Positions 24,965 to 33,650 of a DNA stretch of 64,000 nt are shown here, one piece after another. The stretch is from Rhizobium pisi. GTDB lineage: Bacteria; Pseudomonadota; Alphaproteobacteria; Rhizobiales; Rhizobiaceae. The translations under genes were made by a program, and so were the position numbers. Each line of letters starts with the position of its first letter. Position 1 is the first letter of the stretch. A model generated the notes under the pieces. The model had not been told where the DNA came from, did not search any database, and saw only the letters and a program-made list of their open reading frames with translations. Location of the stretch: NCBI RefSeq assembly GCF_003938655.1, contig NZ_RJJT01000017.1, forward strand, positions 1 through 64,000. The letters run 5' to 3'.

Positions 24965-25777
24965 ATGGAGCCTTCCGAACTTGAACATGTTGCTCGCCAG
25001 ATACGTCTGCGCGACCTCCAGGCCGTATACGAGGCAGGTGCCGGCCATATTGGTGGCGAGATGTCGGTGATCGATCTGCTCACCGCGCTTTACTTCCGCG
25101 TGCTGCGTATCTGGCCCCATCAGCCCAAACATCCTGATCGCGACAGGTTCGTGCTGTCGAAGGGTCACACGGCCTGCGCGCTCTACGTGGTCCTCGCCAA
25201 GCGGGGCTTCATTCCGGAAGAGGAAATCGCAACCTTCCTTAAGCCGCATTCCCGGCTGAACGGTCATCCGAACTGTAACAAGGTGCCGGGCGTCGAAACC
25301 AATACCGGGCCTCTGGGACACGGACTGCCGGTCGCTGTCGGCATGGCCAAGGCGGCGAAACTCTCAGGCGCGAAATACCACACCTATGTCATCACCGGTG
25401 ACGGTGAGATGCAGGAAGGCTCCAACTGGGAAGCCATCATGGCCGCCTACCAGTTCCGCCTGGACAACCTGACGCTGGTGATCGACCACAATCGATTCCA
25501 ACAGGGCGCCTCTCTCTCGGACACCAACGATCTCGCGCCGCTTCGCCCCAAGCTCGAGGCCTTCGGCTGGGAGGTTAGCGAAATCAACGGGAATGACATG
25601 CACGCGATCGTGCCCGCTCTCGAGCATCGCAGTGACCGTCCCCATTGCATCGTCGCGCACACCAACAAGGGCCATGGCATCTCGTTCATGCAGGATCGCG
25701 TCGACTGGCATCACAAGGTTCCGAGCAAGGAACAGTATGAAACCGCATTGGCAGAACTGTCGGAGGCACTCCAATGA
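24965..25777 (+). CDS. Transketolase, N-terminal (TPP-binding) subunit
   Basis: 270 residues from the ATG preceded by AGAGGA; an ATG 15 bases upstream is less well placed. It carries the TPP diphosphate motif GDGEMQEGSNWEAIMAA with the following LVIDHN, and the active-site histidines in GAGHIGGE and SKGHTACALY. It is one half of a two-gene transketolase, with the pyrimidine-binding half next (ATGA overlap). It should transfer two-carbon units between ketose and aldose phosphates. A dedicated split enzyme in a polyol operon suggests a pentulose or tetrose phosphate product. Confidence 0.92.
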   Translation: MEPSELEHVARQIRLRDLQAVYEAGAGHIGGEMSVIDLLTALYFRVLRIWPHQPKHPDRDRFVLSKGHTACALYVVLAKRGFIPEEEIATFLKPHSRLNGHPNCNKVPGVETNTGPLGHGLPVAVGMAKAAKLSGAKYHTYVITGDGEMQEGSNWEAIMAAYQFRLDNLTLVIDHNRFQQGASLSDTNDLAPLRPKLEAFGWEVSEINGNDMHAIVPALEHRSDRPHCIVAHTNKGHGISFMQDRVDWHHKVPSKEQYETALAELSEALQ

Positions 25778-26730
25778 ACGCGCCCGTAAACCCACCGAAG
25801 CTCTTTGATTGCCGCGATGCCTTTGCCGCGACGCTCGAACGGCTGGCGGCCGAGAATGAAACCATCGTTGCCGTCTGCAACGACTCGGTCGGCTCCTCCA
25901 AGCTCGGCGGTTTCAAATCGAAATTCCCTGATCGCCTCGTCAATGTCGGCATTGCCGAACAGAACATGGTCGGCGTCGGCGCCGGTCTCGCCAATGGCGG
26001 ACGCCTGCCCTATGTCTGCGGCGCTTCGCCGTTTCTGACCGGCCGGTCGCTCGAGCAGATCAAGGCCGACATTTCCTACTCCAATGCCAACGTCAAGCTC
26101 GTCGGCATTTCCTCGGGCATGGCTTACGGCGAACTTGGTCCGACCCATCATTCGATCGAGGACTTCGCCTGGACCCGCGTGCTGCCGAACCTGCCCGTCA
26201 TCGCGCCATGCGACAGGATAGAGACTGCCGCCGCCGTGGAATGGGCCGCAAGCTACGATGGTCCCTGCTTCCTGCGCCTGTCGCGCGTCGGCGTCCCGGA
26301 TCTGCTGCCCGAGGGCCACAAGTTCGAAGTTGGCAAGGCGAACCTGCTGCGCGAAGGCTCCGATGTCACGCTGATTGCCAACGGCACGCTGACCCACCGC
26401 ATGGTGAAGGCTGCCGAAATCCTGGCAAAGCGCGGCATCAAGGCGCGCGTGCTCAACATGGCAACCGTTCGTCCGATCGATGAGACCGCCATTATCGCGG
26501 CTGCCAACGAGACCGGTGCAATCGTGACGGCTGAAGAACATTCAATCTTCGGCGGCCTCGGTTCCGCCATCGCGGAAGTGGTCGTCGACAACGCGCCCGT
26601 GCCGATGAAGCGTCTTGGCGTTCCCGGCATATACGCGCCGACGGGTTCGGCCGAATTCCTCCTCGACGAATTCGGCATGGCGCCGGCGGCGATCGCCGAC
26701 GCGGCCCAGGCGCTGATCACGCGCAAATAA
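25774..26730 (+). CDS. Transketolase, C-terminal (pyrimidine-binding) subunit
   Basis: 318 residues, translationally coupled to the N-terminal subunit. It has the catalytic Glu that activates TPP in NVGIAEQNMVGVGAGLA, the FLTGRSLEQIK region, and the C-terminal transketolase domain starting near NLLREGSDVTLIANGT. Split transketolases of this kind occur in many catabolic operons. Together the two chains give the normal fold. Confidence 0.93.
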   Translation: MNAPVNPPKLFDCRDAFAATLERLAAENETIVAVCNDSVGSSKLGGFKSKFPDRLVNVGIAEQNMVGVGAGLANGGRLPYVCGASPFLTGRSLEQIKADISYSNANVKLVGISSGMAYGELGPTHHSIEDFAWTRVLPNLPVIAPCDRIETAAAVEWAASYDGPCFLRLSRVGVPDLLPEGHKFEVGKANLLREGSDVTLIANGTLTHRMVKAAEILAKRGIKARVLNMATVRPIDETAIIAAANETGAIVTAEEHSIFGGLGSAIAEVVVDNAPVPMKRLGVPGIYAPTGSAEFLLDEFGMAPAAIADAAQALITRK

Positions 26731-26791
26731 TCTGATAGCAGGTCTATTGGGCCGGGGCGTGCATCCGCCTTGGCCATTGTCCGAGGAGACG

Positions 26792-28261
26792 ATGATGCGG
26801 GCTATTCTGGCAATCGATCAGGGCACCACCAATTCGAAGGCAGTTCTGGTTTCCGAAACAGGGGAGGTGTTTGCCAGAGGCTCGGCCACAGTCGGCATCT
26901 CCTATCCGCAGCCAGGCTGGGTCGAGCAGGATGCCCGCCGGATCTTTGCCTCCGTTTGCGAAGCAATCGAGTCCTGCCTGAAGAAAGTTTCCGACGTCAC
27001 TATCGAGGCAGTGGCGGTGTCCAACCAGCGTGAATCTGTCACGATGTGGGATGCAGAGACCGGCGAGGTGCTCGGCCCCGTGCTCAGCTGGCAGTGCCGC
27101 CGCACCGCGCCGGACTGCGCGCGCCTGATCGCCGAAGGGCATTTGGACCGCGTGCAAGCTCTTACCGGTCTGCCGCTCGACCCCATGTTTCCCGGGTCGA
27201 AATTCCGCTGGCTGCTCGATCGCGTTCCGGCCGGGCACCGGGTGCGTCTAGGCACGATCGACAGCTGGCTAATTCATTGCCTGACGGATGGACGCCGCCA
27301 CGTCTGCGATGCCTCCAATGCCGCCCGCAGCCAGTTGTTCGACCTCAATGGCCAGGTCTGGAGCGAGGAACTCGGCCAAATTTTTGGCGTCGATATCGCC
27401 CTGTTGCCCGAAGTGCTTGACAGTGCTGCCGATTTCGGCACGACGCGGGGGCTTCCCGGCATCGCAGATGGCACGCCGATCCGCTCCGCCATTGGCGACA
27501 GCCATGCGGCACTCTTCGGTCATGGCGCCTTCAAGCCCGGCGATGGCAAGGTGACGTTTGGAACCGGCTCCTCCGTCATGACGACATTGCCGCGCTTCAT
27601 CGCGCCACAAAACGGCATCACCACGACGGTCGCCTGGCGGATCGCTGGCGTGCCGACTTTTGCCTTCGAAGGCAATATCCTTGTTTCGGCCGCGAGCCTT
27701 CCCTGGATGGCCGGTATTCTGGGACTCGCCGATGTGGCCGCCCTCGTCGACCTTGCGGCAACGGCCGAGCCGGGCGGACCGGGATTCGTGCCGGCCTTCG
27801 TCGGCCTCGGCGCCCCCTATTGGAGCTCCGACGCGCGCGCTCTCTTCGCTCGGATCAACTTTTCCACAACCCGCGCCCAGATGGCCCGCTCAGTGACGGA
27901 TTCGATCGCCTGCCAGGTGCATGATGTGATCGCCGCAATGCGCGCCCAGAGTGGCGGAAAGCTCGGCGCTCTGTATGTCGACGGCGGCCCGAGCCAGAAC
28001 CGCTTTCTGATGCAATGCGTTTCGAATCTGATCGAGCATGCTGTGATCCAGTGCGAGGCACCGGAGGCCTCCGCTCTCGGTGCCGCCTATCTCGCCGGGC
28101 TTTCACTCGGGCTGTGGAAGGATCTCGACGCAATCGAGGCACTGCCCCGAAGCACCGCAGTCATCCGCCCCGAAGAGATCGATCGCATCGGCCTCCTCAA
28201 TACATGGAATGATGCGCTGGCCCGCTCGACGTTGCGACCGACACCGGTTAAATGTGAATAA
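26792..28261 (+). CDS. FGGY-family carbohydrate kinase (glycerol-kinase-like)
   Basis: 489 residues from the first of two adjacent ATGs after GAGGAG; an upstream in-frame ATG has no ribosome site. It has the FGGY fold: the phosphate-binding loop AIDQGTTNSKAVL, NQRESVTMWD (the GlpK-type Arg-Glu polyol contact), GDSHAALFG, FGTGSSVM and the adenosine-site DGGPSQNRFLMQ. It resembles glycerol and erythritol kinases. It probably phosphorylates the imported polyol or the ketose made by the SDRs. Its stop overlaps a candidate operator for the next gene. Confidence 0.9.
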   Translation: MMRAILAIDQGTTNSKAVLVSETGEVFARGSATVGISYPQPGWVEQDARRIFASVCEAIESCLKKVSDVTIEAVAVSNQRESVTMWDAETGEVLGPVLSWQCRRTAPDCARLIAEGHLDRVQALTGLPLDPMFPGSKFRWLLDRVPAGHRVRLGTIDSWLIHCLTDGRRHVCDASNAARSQLFDLNGQVWSEELGQIFGVDIALLPEVLDSAADFGTTRGLPGIADGTPIRSAIGDSHAALFGHGAFKPGDGKVTFGTGSSVMTTLPRFIAPQNGITTTVAWRIAGVPTFAFEGNILVSAASLPWMAGILGLADVAALVDLAATAEPGGPGFVPAFVGLGAPYWSSDARALFARINFSTTRAQMARSVTDSIACQVHDVIAAMRAQSGGKLGALYVDGGPSQNRFLMQCVSNLIEHAVIQCEAPEASALGAAYLAGLSLGLWKDLDAIEALPRSTAVIRPEEIDRIGLLNTWNDALARSTLRPTPVKCE

Positions 28262-28268
28262 AAATTCA
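28255..28268. promoter_or_regulatory. Candidate operator 3, TGAAT-AAAA-ATTCA
   Basis: A perfect 5-bp inverted repeat with a 4-base spacer, overlapping the kinase stop codon and 15 bp upstream of the regulator ATG. It shares the TGAATA core with the two sites in the divergent promoter region, which suggests autoregulation of the SorC-type gene. Confidence 0.5.
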
Positions 28269-28282
28269 AGCCGGTATCGCCC

Positions 28283-29236
28283 ATGTCCCGACTCAACGAA
28301 CTCCGCCTGATTTCCAGGGTTGCCCAGATGTACCACATCGAAGGGCGGCGGCAGGCGGAGATAGCGCAGCATCTGCGGCTTTCCCAGGCGACGGTCTCGC
28401 GAATGCTGAAGAGGGCCGAGGCCGAGGACATCGTTCGCACGAGCGTCATCCCCCCCGTCGGGACCTATAGCGAACTTGAGGGCGGGCTGCGCGACAAGTT
28501 CCAACTACCGGAAGCCATCGTCGTCGAATGCACCGAAGACCGGGACGGGGCCATCATGGCCCGCATTGGGGAAGCCGCGGCCCATATGCTCGAAGTGACG
28601 CTTTCACCCGGTGAGATCATTGGCGTGTCGAGTTGGAGCCAGACGATCTTCAAGATGGTCGAAAACATCCATCCGCAGAAAAGTGCCCAGGCGAAATATG
28701 TCGTCCAGACGCTCGGAGGGATGGGCGATCCGTCAGTGCAAACACACGCGACACAGCTCACCACGCGGCTGGCACGCCTTACCGGAGCTGAGCCGAAGCT
28801 ATTGCCCGTGCAGGGCGTCACGACCTCGCGCGAAGCCAGGCTGCTGATGCAGTCCGACCCTTACGTGCGCGAGACCATGGACCTCTTCGGCAGCATCACT
28901 CTTGCGATTGTCGGCGTTGGTGGTGTTGAACCATCCGAATTGTTGGCGCGATCCGGCAACATCTTCTCGTCGCGTGAACTTGCTGACCTCGAGGAGGCCG
29001 GCGCGGTTGGAGACATCTCCCTACGATTCTTCGACAAGAATGGCCGATTGGTGAAAACGCCCCTCGATGACCGCGTCATCGGTCTTCCCATCGAAGATTT
29101 AGAGCGGGTCGATCGGGTAATTGCGCTCGCGGGGGGTGCAAAGAAGGCTGCTGCTATTGCAGGAGCCCTTCATATCGGCGTCATTGACATGCTCGTGACC
29201 GACAAGTTCACTGCTGAACGACTGATCAGCTACTAG
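28283..29236 (+). CDS. SorC/DeoR-type sugar-binding transcriptional regulator
   Basis: 317 residues. The N-terminal helix-turn-helix, about residues 18-45, reads RQAEIAQHLRLSQATVSRML. The rest is the SorC sugar-binding domain, an NagB/RpiA-like fold that binds sugar phosphates, with VQTLGGMGDPSVQTHATQLT and the C-terminal RVIALAGGAKKAAAIAGAL. It follows the kinase by 21 bp. It should respond to a phosphorylated intermediate and control both divergent units through the TGAATA-type sites. Confidence 0.92.
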   Translation: MSRLNELRLISRVAQMYHIEGRRQAEIAQHLRLSQATVSRMLKRAEAEDIVRTSVIPPVGTYSELEGGLRDKFQLPEAIVVECTEDRDGAIMARIGEAAAHMLEVTLSPGEIIGVSSWSQTIFKMVENIHPQKSAQAKYVVQTLGGMGDPSVQTHATQLTTRLARLTGAEPKLLPVQGVTTSREARLLMQSDPYVRETMDLFGSITLAIVGVGGVEPSELLARSGNIFSSRELADLEEAGAVGDISLRFFDKNGRLVKTPLDDRVIGLPIEDLERVDRVIALAGGAKKAAAIAGALHIGVIDMLVTDKFTAERLISY

Positions 29237-29443
29237 GATCAGGGCGTCCACCGCGGCGATAGATTGGACATCCCAATTGAGAAATTTGTCCGGCAGCTAT
29301 CTCCAATACCGGTCGCCTTGAAAGGAGATGAACCGGCGACCCGCGCGTTAGGCACGGATTATTTGTGCTACTGTCCGTCATCATCACTCGAATTTATGGG
29401 CTTAGGAGCCGTTCTTGCTCATTGAACACATGGCGAACTTTTG

Positions 29444-29719
29444 TCAGGCCAGATCATCGGCCGCGATGTGAGCGACCTCGATGATCCGAAGCAAGGGTAT
29501 TTCCGCGAGCACATTCGCCTCGCGGACGCGTTCGGCAGAAGGCGCTTCGAAGAGACAGAAAGACTTCTCCTCTGAGGGAACGAACGTCGAGCGCAAATAG
29601 CGCACCGGCTTACCTTCGTCCGTCAACTTGGCGGTGACAGCCTTCGCACGAGACGCGGCTGCGGTGAGTTGTTCCGGAGTGATGCCAGGCAAGTGTCTTT
29701 CAACCATATACTGTGACAT
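29444..29719 (-). CDS. DUF4242 (SCO4226-type) small protein
   Basis: 91 residues from the ATG preceded by GAAGGAGA. MVERHLPGITPEQLTAAASR, then VRYLRSTFVPSEEKSFCLFE and AERVREANVLAEIP, are typical of DUF4242 proteins, which form small ferredoxin-like barrels; one member is known to bind nickel. The function is unknown. It is divergent from the cyclase-TPR gene across 88 bp. Confidence 0.85.
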   Translation of the reverse strand: MSQYMVERHLPGITPEQLTAAASRAKAVTAKLTDEGKPVRYLRSTFVPSEEKSFCLFEAPSAERVREANVLAEIPLLRIIEVAHIAADDLA

Positions 29720-29807
29720 GATAGTCTCCTTCGGCGTGAGACAGGCGGCGGCGAAATATTCACGGCCACCATCGTCCAAACTATAGCTTTTCGCGGTAGA
29801 AAACGGA

Positions 29808-31196
29808 ATGAATATCTATTTCGCCGCCGTGTTTACCGATCTGGTCCGCCACTCAGTAGCGTGGGCCAGAATGCCTCGCGACAACATCACCCACGTCATC
29901 GCGGAGCACCGCTACTTGTCGCAGTCCCTGGCAAGCCAATATGGCCGAAGACACGAGAATTTCACCGGCGACGGACACCTCTATTTGTTCGAATCCGCGG
30001 ACGTAGCAGTGCACTTCGGGCTGAAGCTCATTGCCTATTGGAAGCAGCGCCGTCGGTCGCTGGTGGCCGCACCGAGCGCACAGGACATGCCGATGCGTGT
30101 AGGATGCCATTTCGGCGAATGCTTTAGGATGGCGGACGAGGACGCGTGGATTGGACGTGCGATCAACATCGCAAAAAGGGTGGAATCGAACGCTGAGGCG
30201 GATTCGCTGTTCGTGACCCAAACGATCCTCGAACTGATCGACCTCCCCGTCTATCAATTTGTCGAGGCTGGCTTTTTTGAACTCCGGGGTGATTTCCTTC
30301 CGCAGAGGCAGCTTTACAGAGTGTCATCGATAGACAGCTTGGCACTTTCTGCGCGATCGGAAGAGGCGATGACGGCGGAGGACTGGTTCCTCAAGGGCGT
30401 AAGCGTTGCCAACCAATCGACTGCAGGCGTCGATGAGGAACTGCGGTGCTATAATCGAGCTGTCCAACTTCGAGCATCGTATCCGGAAGCCCACAATAAC
30501 CTGGGGGTTCTGCACAAAACGATCGGAAATCCCGTTTTGGCTGATGAGCACTACCAGGAAGCGCTCCGCCACTGGCCTCAGTATCCTGAGGCACATTACA
30601 ACTACGCGATCCTTTTGGAGGCGCTTGGCGAACACGCCGAAGCGGCTGCGCACTATCGCGAGGCTATCCGGTCGCGGCCGGATTACGTCGACGCCTGGCT
30701 GCGGTATGCGGGCCTTTTGGAAGCGACGGGCAATCGGTTTGAAGCGGAGCGGCATTTTCAGGAAACCCTGCGCTTACGACCGGGCTTCGCTGAGGCCCAC
30801 AACAATTATGGCGTCTTCCTTGAGCGGAAGGGTAATACGGCGTCGGCGCAGTCACATTATGCAGAGGCCTTGCGATTACAGCCCGACTACGCCGAAGCCC
30901 ACTACAATCTCGCGTCGTCCCTCGAGTTGAGCGATCCAAGCCTGGCCGAGGATCACTATCGCGCGGCCATCTTCGCCGATCCAGATTACGCCGAGGCCCA
31001 TAACAATCTGGCCGTTTTGCTTCACGAAGCCGGTGATCTGGATGCCGCCGAGGAGCACTATGCCAATGCCTTGAGGCTTCGACCTGACGACCAACAGACG
31101 AACTACAATCTCGGCCTGCTTTCGCAAGCTAAGGGGGACAATGACCGGGCGGAAATGTTCTTCAAGCGCGCAAGAGTGGCCAACGCTCGACAATGA
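29808..31196 (+). CDS. Class III adenylate/guanylate cyclase-like domain with TPR repeats
   Basis: 462 residues. Residues 1 to about 165 form a class III cyclase homology domain: FTDLVRHS with metal-type Asp11, NFTGDGHLYLF with Asp55, and WIGRAINIAKRVES with the transition-state-type Asn/Arg. The rest (about 195-455) is a run of seven or eight tetratricopeptide repeats with the A.AHNNLGV..../ALRL.PDYAEAHYN pattern. There is no membrane segment, so it is cytoplasmic. The domain is shorter than usual, so activity is possible but not certain; the TPRs should bind partners. Confidence 0.8.
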   Translation: MNIYFAAVFTDLVRHSVAWARMPRDNITHVIAEHRYLSQSLASQYGRRHENFTGDGHLYLFESADVAVHFGLKLIAYWKQRRRSLVAAPSAQDMPMRVGCHFGECFRMADEDAWIGRAINIAKRVESNAEADSLFVTQTILELIDLPVYQFVEAGFFELRGDFLPQRQLYRVSSIDSLALSARSEEAMTAEDWFLKGVSVANQSTAGVDEELRCYNRAVQLRASYPEAHNNLGVLHKTIGNPVLADEHYQEALRHWPQYPEAHYNYAILLEALGEHAEAAAHYREAIRSRPDYVDAWLRYAGLLEATGNRFEAERHFQETLRLRPGFAEAHNNYGVFLERKGNTASAQSHYAEALRLQPDYAEAHYNLASSLELSDPSLAEDHYRAAIFADPDYAEAHNNLAVLLHEAGDLDAAEEHYANALRLRPDDQQTNYNLGLLSQAKGDNDRAEMFFKRARVANARQ

Positions 31197-31251
31197 GCTC
31201 CTTGACGCTGTCCGGAGCTTCCGCCACACAAACGCGACGGTTTGTGGGCGT

Positions 31252-31389
31252 TCACCGCTCCCCGGCGAATTTCCGCATTTCGGCATCGCACCACTGCTGC
31301 CTCAGCTTGCTCTTGGACAGGGCGTCGCAGACAGGCGGGTCGTTTACGACGGGTTCGTCCATCGAGTGGTAGGCATTCCCGATCGTCAC
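31252..31389 (-). CDS. Possible small ORF or gene remnant of unknown function
   Basis: From a GTG, 45 codons read coherent protein: YHSMDEPVVNDPPVCDALSK, then KLRQQWCDAEMRKFAGER and a stop. Amino-acid composition and third-position GC look coding, unlike the overlapping frames. It lies just downstream of, and in the same direction as, the nitrile hydratase accessory gene. No family is recognised, no good ribosome site is seen, and it may be the tail of a decayed gene. Confidence 0.3.
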   Translation of the reverse strand: MTIGNAYHSMDEPVVNDPPVCDALSKSKLRQQWCDAEMRKFAGER

Positions 31390-31490
31390 AGACCAGGTGA
31401 GGGCCAGTTTCCGGGCTCAGAGTTTCGCCCAACGCGTAACAGTTCATCGGAGATCTGCGCCAACATCGAAAAGGTAGTGAAGAAAAACAG

Positions 31491-31802
31491 CTAGTCGAGC
31501 TTTACGGGCTGCCCATGAGGCGTCCGCAAATAAGCTTCCTCCCACGCGTGCTCCCGTTCGTGAAGCTCTGCCGCAGACACCTTCCCGTCGTTGGCCAGCA
31601 GCCGTTCCAGCGCAGAAAGGACAGCTCCAAAATAGGCTTCCGAGTTATCGGCCGCCCCCCTTGCAGCTGACGCGCTAATCTGCGCGCCGAGCGCCTCGGC
31701 CCACGATTTAGAAGAAACCTGTCCGGACTTGACAAGCAGGTCCGCCATGGCCATCGCCTGCGCATGCCACGGCTCAAGAAACGGCGGCTCCCCGTCGCGC
31801 AT
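31491..31802 (-). CDS. Nitrile hydratase accessory/activator protein
   Basis: 103 residues from the ATG with GGAG eight bases upstream; the frame extends to a TTG at 31865 inside the beta-subunit gene, which is less likely. The segments DGEPPFLEPWHAQAMAMADLL, WAEALGAQI and HAWEEAYLRTPHGQPVKL match the small metallochaperone-like activator encoded beside Co-type nitrile hydratases (NhlE/P14K-type). It helps insert cobalt into the alpha subunit, by a subunit-exchange mechanism in studied systems. It is the third gene of the operon. Confidence 0.87.
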   Translation of the reverse strand: MRDGEPPFLEPWHAQAMAMADLLVKSGQVSSKSWAEALGAQISASAARGAADNSEAYFGAVLSALERLLANDGKVSAAELHEREHAWEEAYLRTPHGQPVKLD

Positions 31803-31827
31803 CCTAAGTCGCTCCGGCGCGTGAAGG

Positions 31828-32484
31828 TCATACGGGGTCAATATAGCTCTCCCAGAGATCGACAAACACCTGGTCCATCGCGCGCTCTGCTTCAGGCCAT
31901 AGCTCGCCGGCTTCGAACATCACTGTGTAAAGGTGTTCTGCCTTCGTCTCGCCGCGCGTCGATGCGTCTGGAAGCAGATGGCCGCCGTGATGCGCGTGGA
32001 CGACGCCTCTGCGGCCTCGAACATATCCGGGCAGCCTCGTATGGCCGGGCCGCCCCATCGCCGAACAACAGACAGAATCGCCGGGAGAGAACCTGGGAAT
32101 CGTTCCAACTTCCCTAGCATAGCTCTTCGGCGCTTTGACATAAGCGCGCGACGCTTCGGCAGTGTCAGGGGGATGTGCGGGCTGGGGGATGAAGGACGAC
32201 TGTCCGGACCGGATTTCATCGAGCGTGATGTAGCCCTCATCGACCATCTGAGCGGCAAGCGTTGTGATCCACTGGTCAAAATACGGCCGGGTCAGGTAAT
32301 CCGTCGGAACGATCAGCTCGCGGCAGTGCCGGAACCAGTCTATGGACCATCCCGGCCCAAGGGCAGACGATTGGACGATACCGAACGCACGGGTCTCCCA
32401 CTCGGCATGGAAAGGCTTGCCATCTTCCTGGTTGGGGACGGAGCCAAAGCCCTCACGGCCGCCTAGGTCATGGACACCGTCCAT
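31828..32484 (-). CDS. nthB: Nitrile hydratase subunit beta
   Basis: 218 residues from the ATG that overlaps the alpha-subunit stop (TGATG). The longer open frame upstream is antisense-like low-complexity sequence. The diagnostic start MDGVHDLGGREGFG, with HAEWETRAFGIVQS and the C-terminal beta-barrel (FSPGDSV...RLPGYVRGRRGVV...LYTVMFEAGELW), is present. It forms the alpha-beta heterodimer that hydrates nitriles to amides. Confidence 0.95.
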   Translation of the reverse strand: MDGVHDLGGREGFGSVPNQEDGKPFHAEWETRAFGIVQSSALGPGWSIDWFRHCRELIVPTDYLTRPYFDQWITTLAAQMVDEGYITLDEIRSGQSSFIPQPAHPPDTAEASRAYVKAPKSYAREVGTIPRFSPGDSVCCSAMGRPGHTRLPGYVRGRRGVVHAHHGGHLLPDASTRGETKAEHLYTVMFEAGELWPEAERAMDQVFVDLWESYIDPV

Positions 32485-33131
32485 CAGCTCGTCATCCCTG
32501 ACGGATAAAGATCGCGCTGCGTGCCGATCATCGAATTGCGCGTCACCAACTCGGCTAGAGCGCCCTCCTCCCAACCGTCGAGGCCCACGGGCCGTTGCGG
32601 AACGACGAGATAGCGGCGTTCGGACGTCGAGTCCCAAACGCGCACCTGTGTTTCTGCGCCTAGTTCGACGCCGAACTCCTTGAGCACACCCCTTGGGTCC
32701 CGCACCGCGCGTGCCCTGTATTCGTTCGATTTGTACCAGGCGGGCGACATGCCGAGCAGTGAAAATGGATAGCAGGAGCACAATGTGCAGACGACGAGGT
32801 TGTGGACCGTCGGCGTGTTCTCGACCGCCTGGAGATGGCCCGTGGCATGTCCGGCAAAGCCGAGTTCGGCGATGGCTGACGTTCCGTCAGCAAGCAATCT
32901 TTCCTTGAAGGCCGGATCGATCCAGGCGCGCGCGACCACGGCCGCTCCCCGCTTCGGTCCGATTTCATCGTGGTACATCTCTATCCAAGCGTCTATAGCT
33001 GCGGCGTCAAGCAGCTTCTTCTCGGTCAGCAAGCTTTCGAGAGCCTTGGTGCGCAAGGCGGGCTCAGACGGAAGGTCGCTGTGGAGCGCGTGGTGAATGT
33101 GCGACAGTTTTTTTGGGTCGAACTCCGTCAT
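32484..33131 (-). CDS. nthA: Nitrile hydratase subunit alpha (cobalt type)
   Basis: 215 residues from MTEFDPKK, the usual length; an in-frame ATG 96 bases upstream would add a hydrophobic leader unlike the family. The metal claw VVCTLCSCYPF is intact, with Cys115, Cys118 and Cys120. Thr between the first two cysteines marks the Co(III) type; Fe types have Ser. The enzyme hydrates nitriles to amides in the cytoplasm. It is first in an alpha-beta-activator operon. No amidase, aldoxime dehydratase or cobalt transporter is in view. Confidence 0.95.
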   Translation of the reverse strand: MTEFDPKKLSHIHHALHSDLPSEPALRTKALESLLTEKKLLDAAAIDAWIEMYHDEIGPKRGAAVVARAWIDPAFKERLLADGTSAIAELGFAGHATGHLQAVENTPTVHNLVVCTLCSCYPFSLLGMSPAWYKSNEYRARAVRDPRGVLKEFGVELGAETQVRVWDSTSERRYLVVPQRPVGLDGWEEGALAELVTRNSMIGTQRDLYPSGMTS

Positions 33132-33280
33132 GGCGTCATCCCAGTTTTGGTGTCCGGTAGTCTGACCCTCTTCCAGGGCCTCATGACAGGCCTCCGCCGA
33201 ACCGACCGCTAAAAGAAATAACATCAAAACTATCCTTGCGATACTGCGAAGCGAGGAACGCCGATAGTTCTGCGTCGGAG

Positions 33281-33457
33281 TGGGCCATCTTGCCCCCTCT
33301 TAGCATACCTCAACTGCCTCCGGCCGATTCTCAGGGTCTGCCGGCGATCACCGACCTTGACGAGATAATTGGCCTGCTGCTTTCGCCGTTCTTTCCGCCG
33401 CGAAAAGGCATCCGCCTGCTCGGTGTCTCCCTCTCCTCGTTGGAGCGGACCTCCGGA
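33281..33457 (+). pseudogene. DNA polymerase IV (DinB-type) C-terminal remnant
   Basis: The frame reads SQGLPAITDLDEIIGLLLSP, then FFPPRKGIRLLGVSLSSLE. The ending GIRLLGVSLSSL is the conserved C-terminal (little-finger) signature of Y-family polymerase IV. Nothing of the catalytic domains precedes it, so only ~55 codons survive. It lies upstream of, and antisense to, the nitrile hydratase operon, and the region shows further degeneration to about 33600. Confidence 0.55.
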
Positions 33458-33650
33458 GTAGAGCCGCAAGCGGCGGCCTCTCACCGGCGCTGCGTGATAG
33501 ATCGCTGTCAATCGGATCGGGTGGGGGGCCCGACTCGTACTATCCAGGAGAAGCCGCCCATTTCAAGGCGGTCGCTGCTGCCGACGCAGGTGCTAGGTAG
33601 CCTACCTGCCAACGGTATGCTATTCTGGCGGAAAACATTATGGTGACGCT

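Noticed and set aside
33131..33227. Starting the nitrile hydratase alpha subunit at the upstream ATG with a signal-like leader
   Set aside because: Nitrile hydratases are cytoplasmic and ~200-215 residues long; the MTEF start gives that length.
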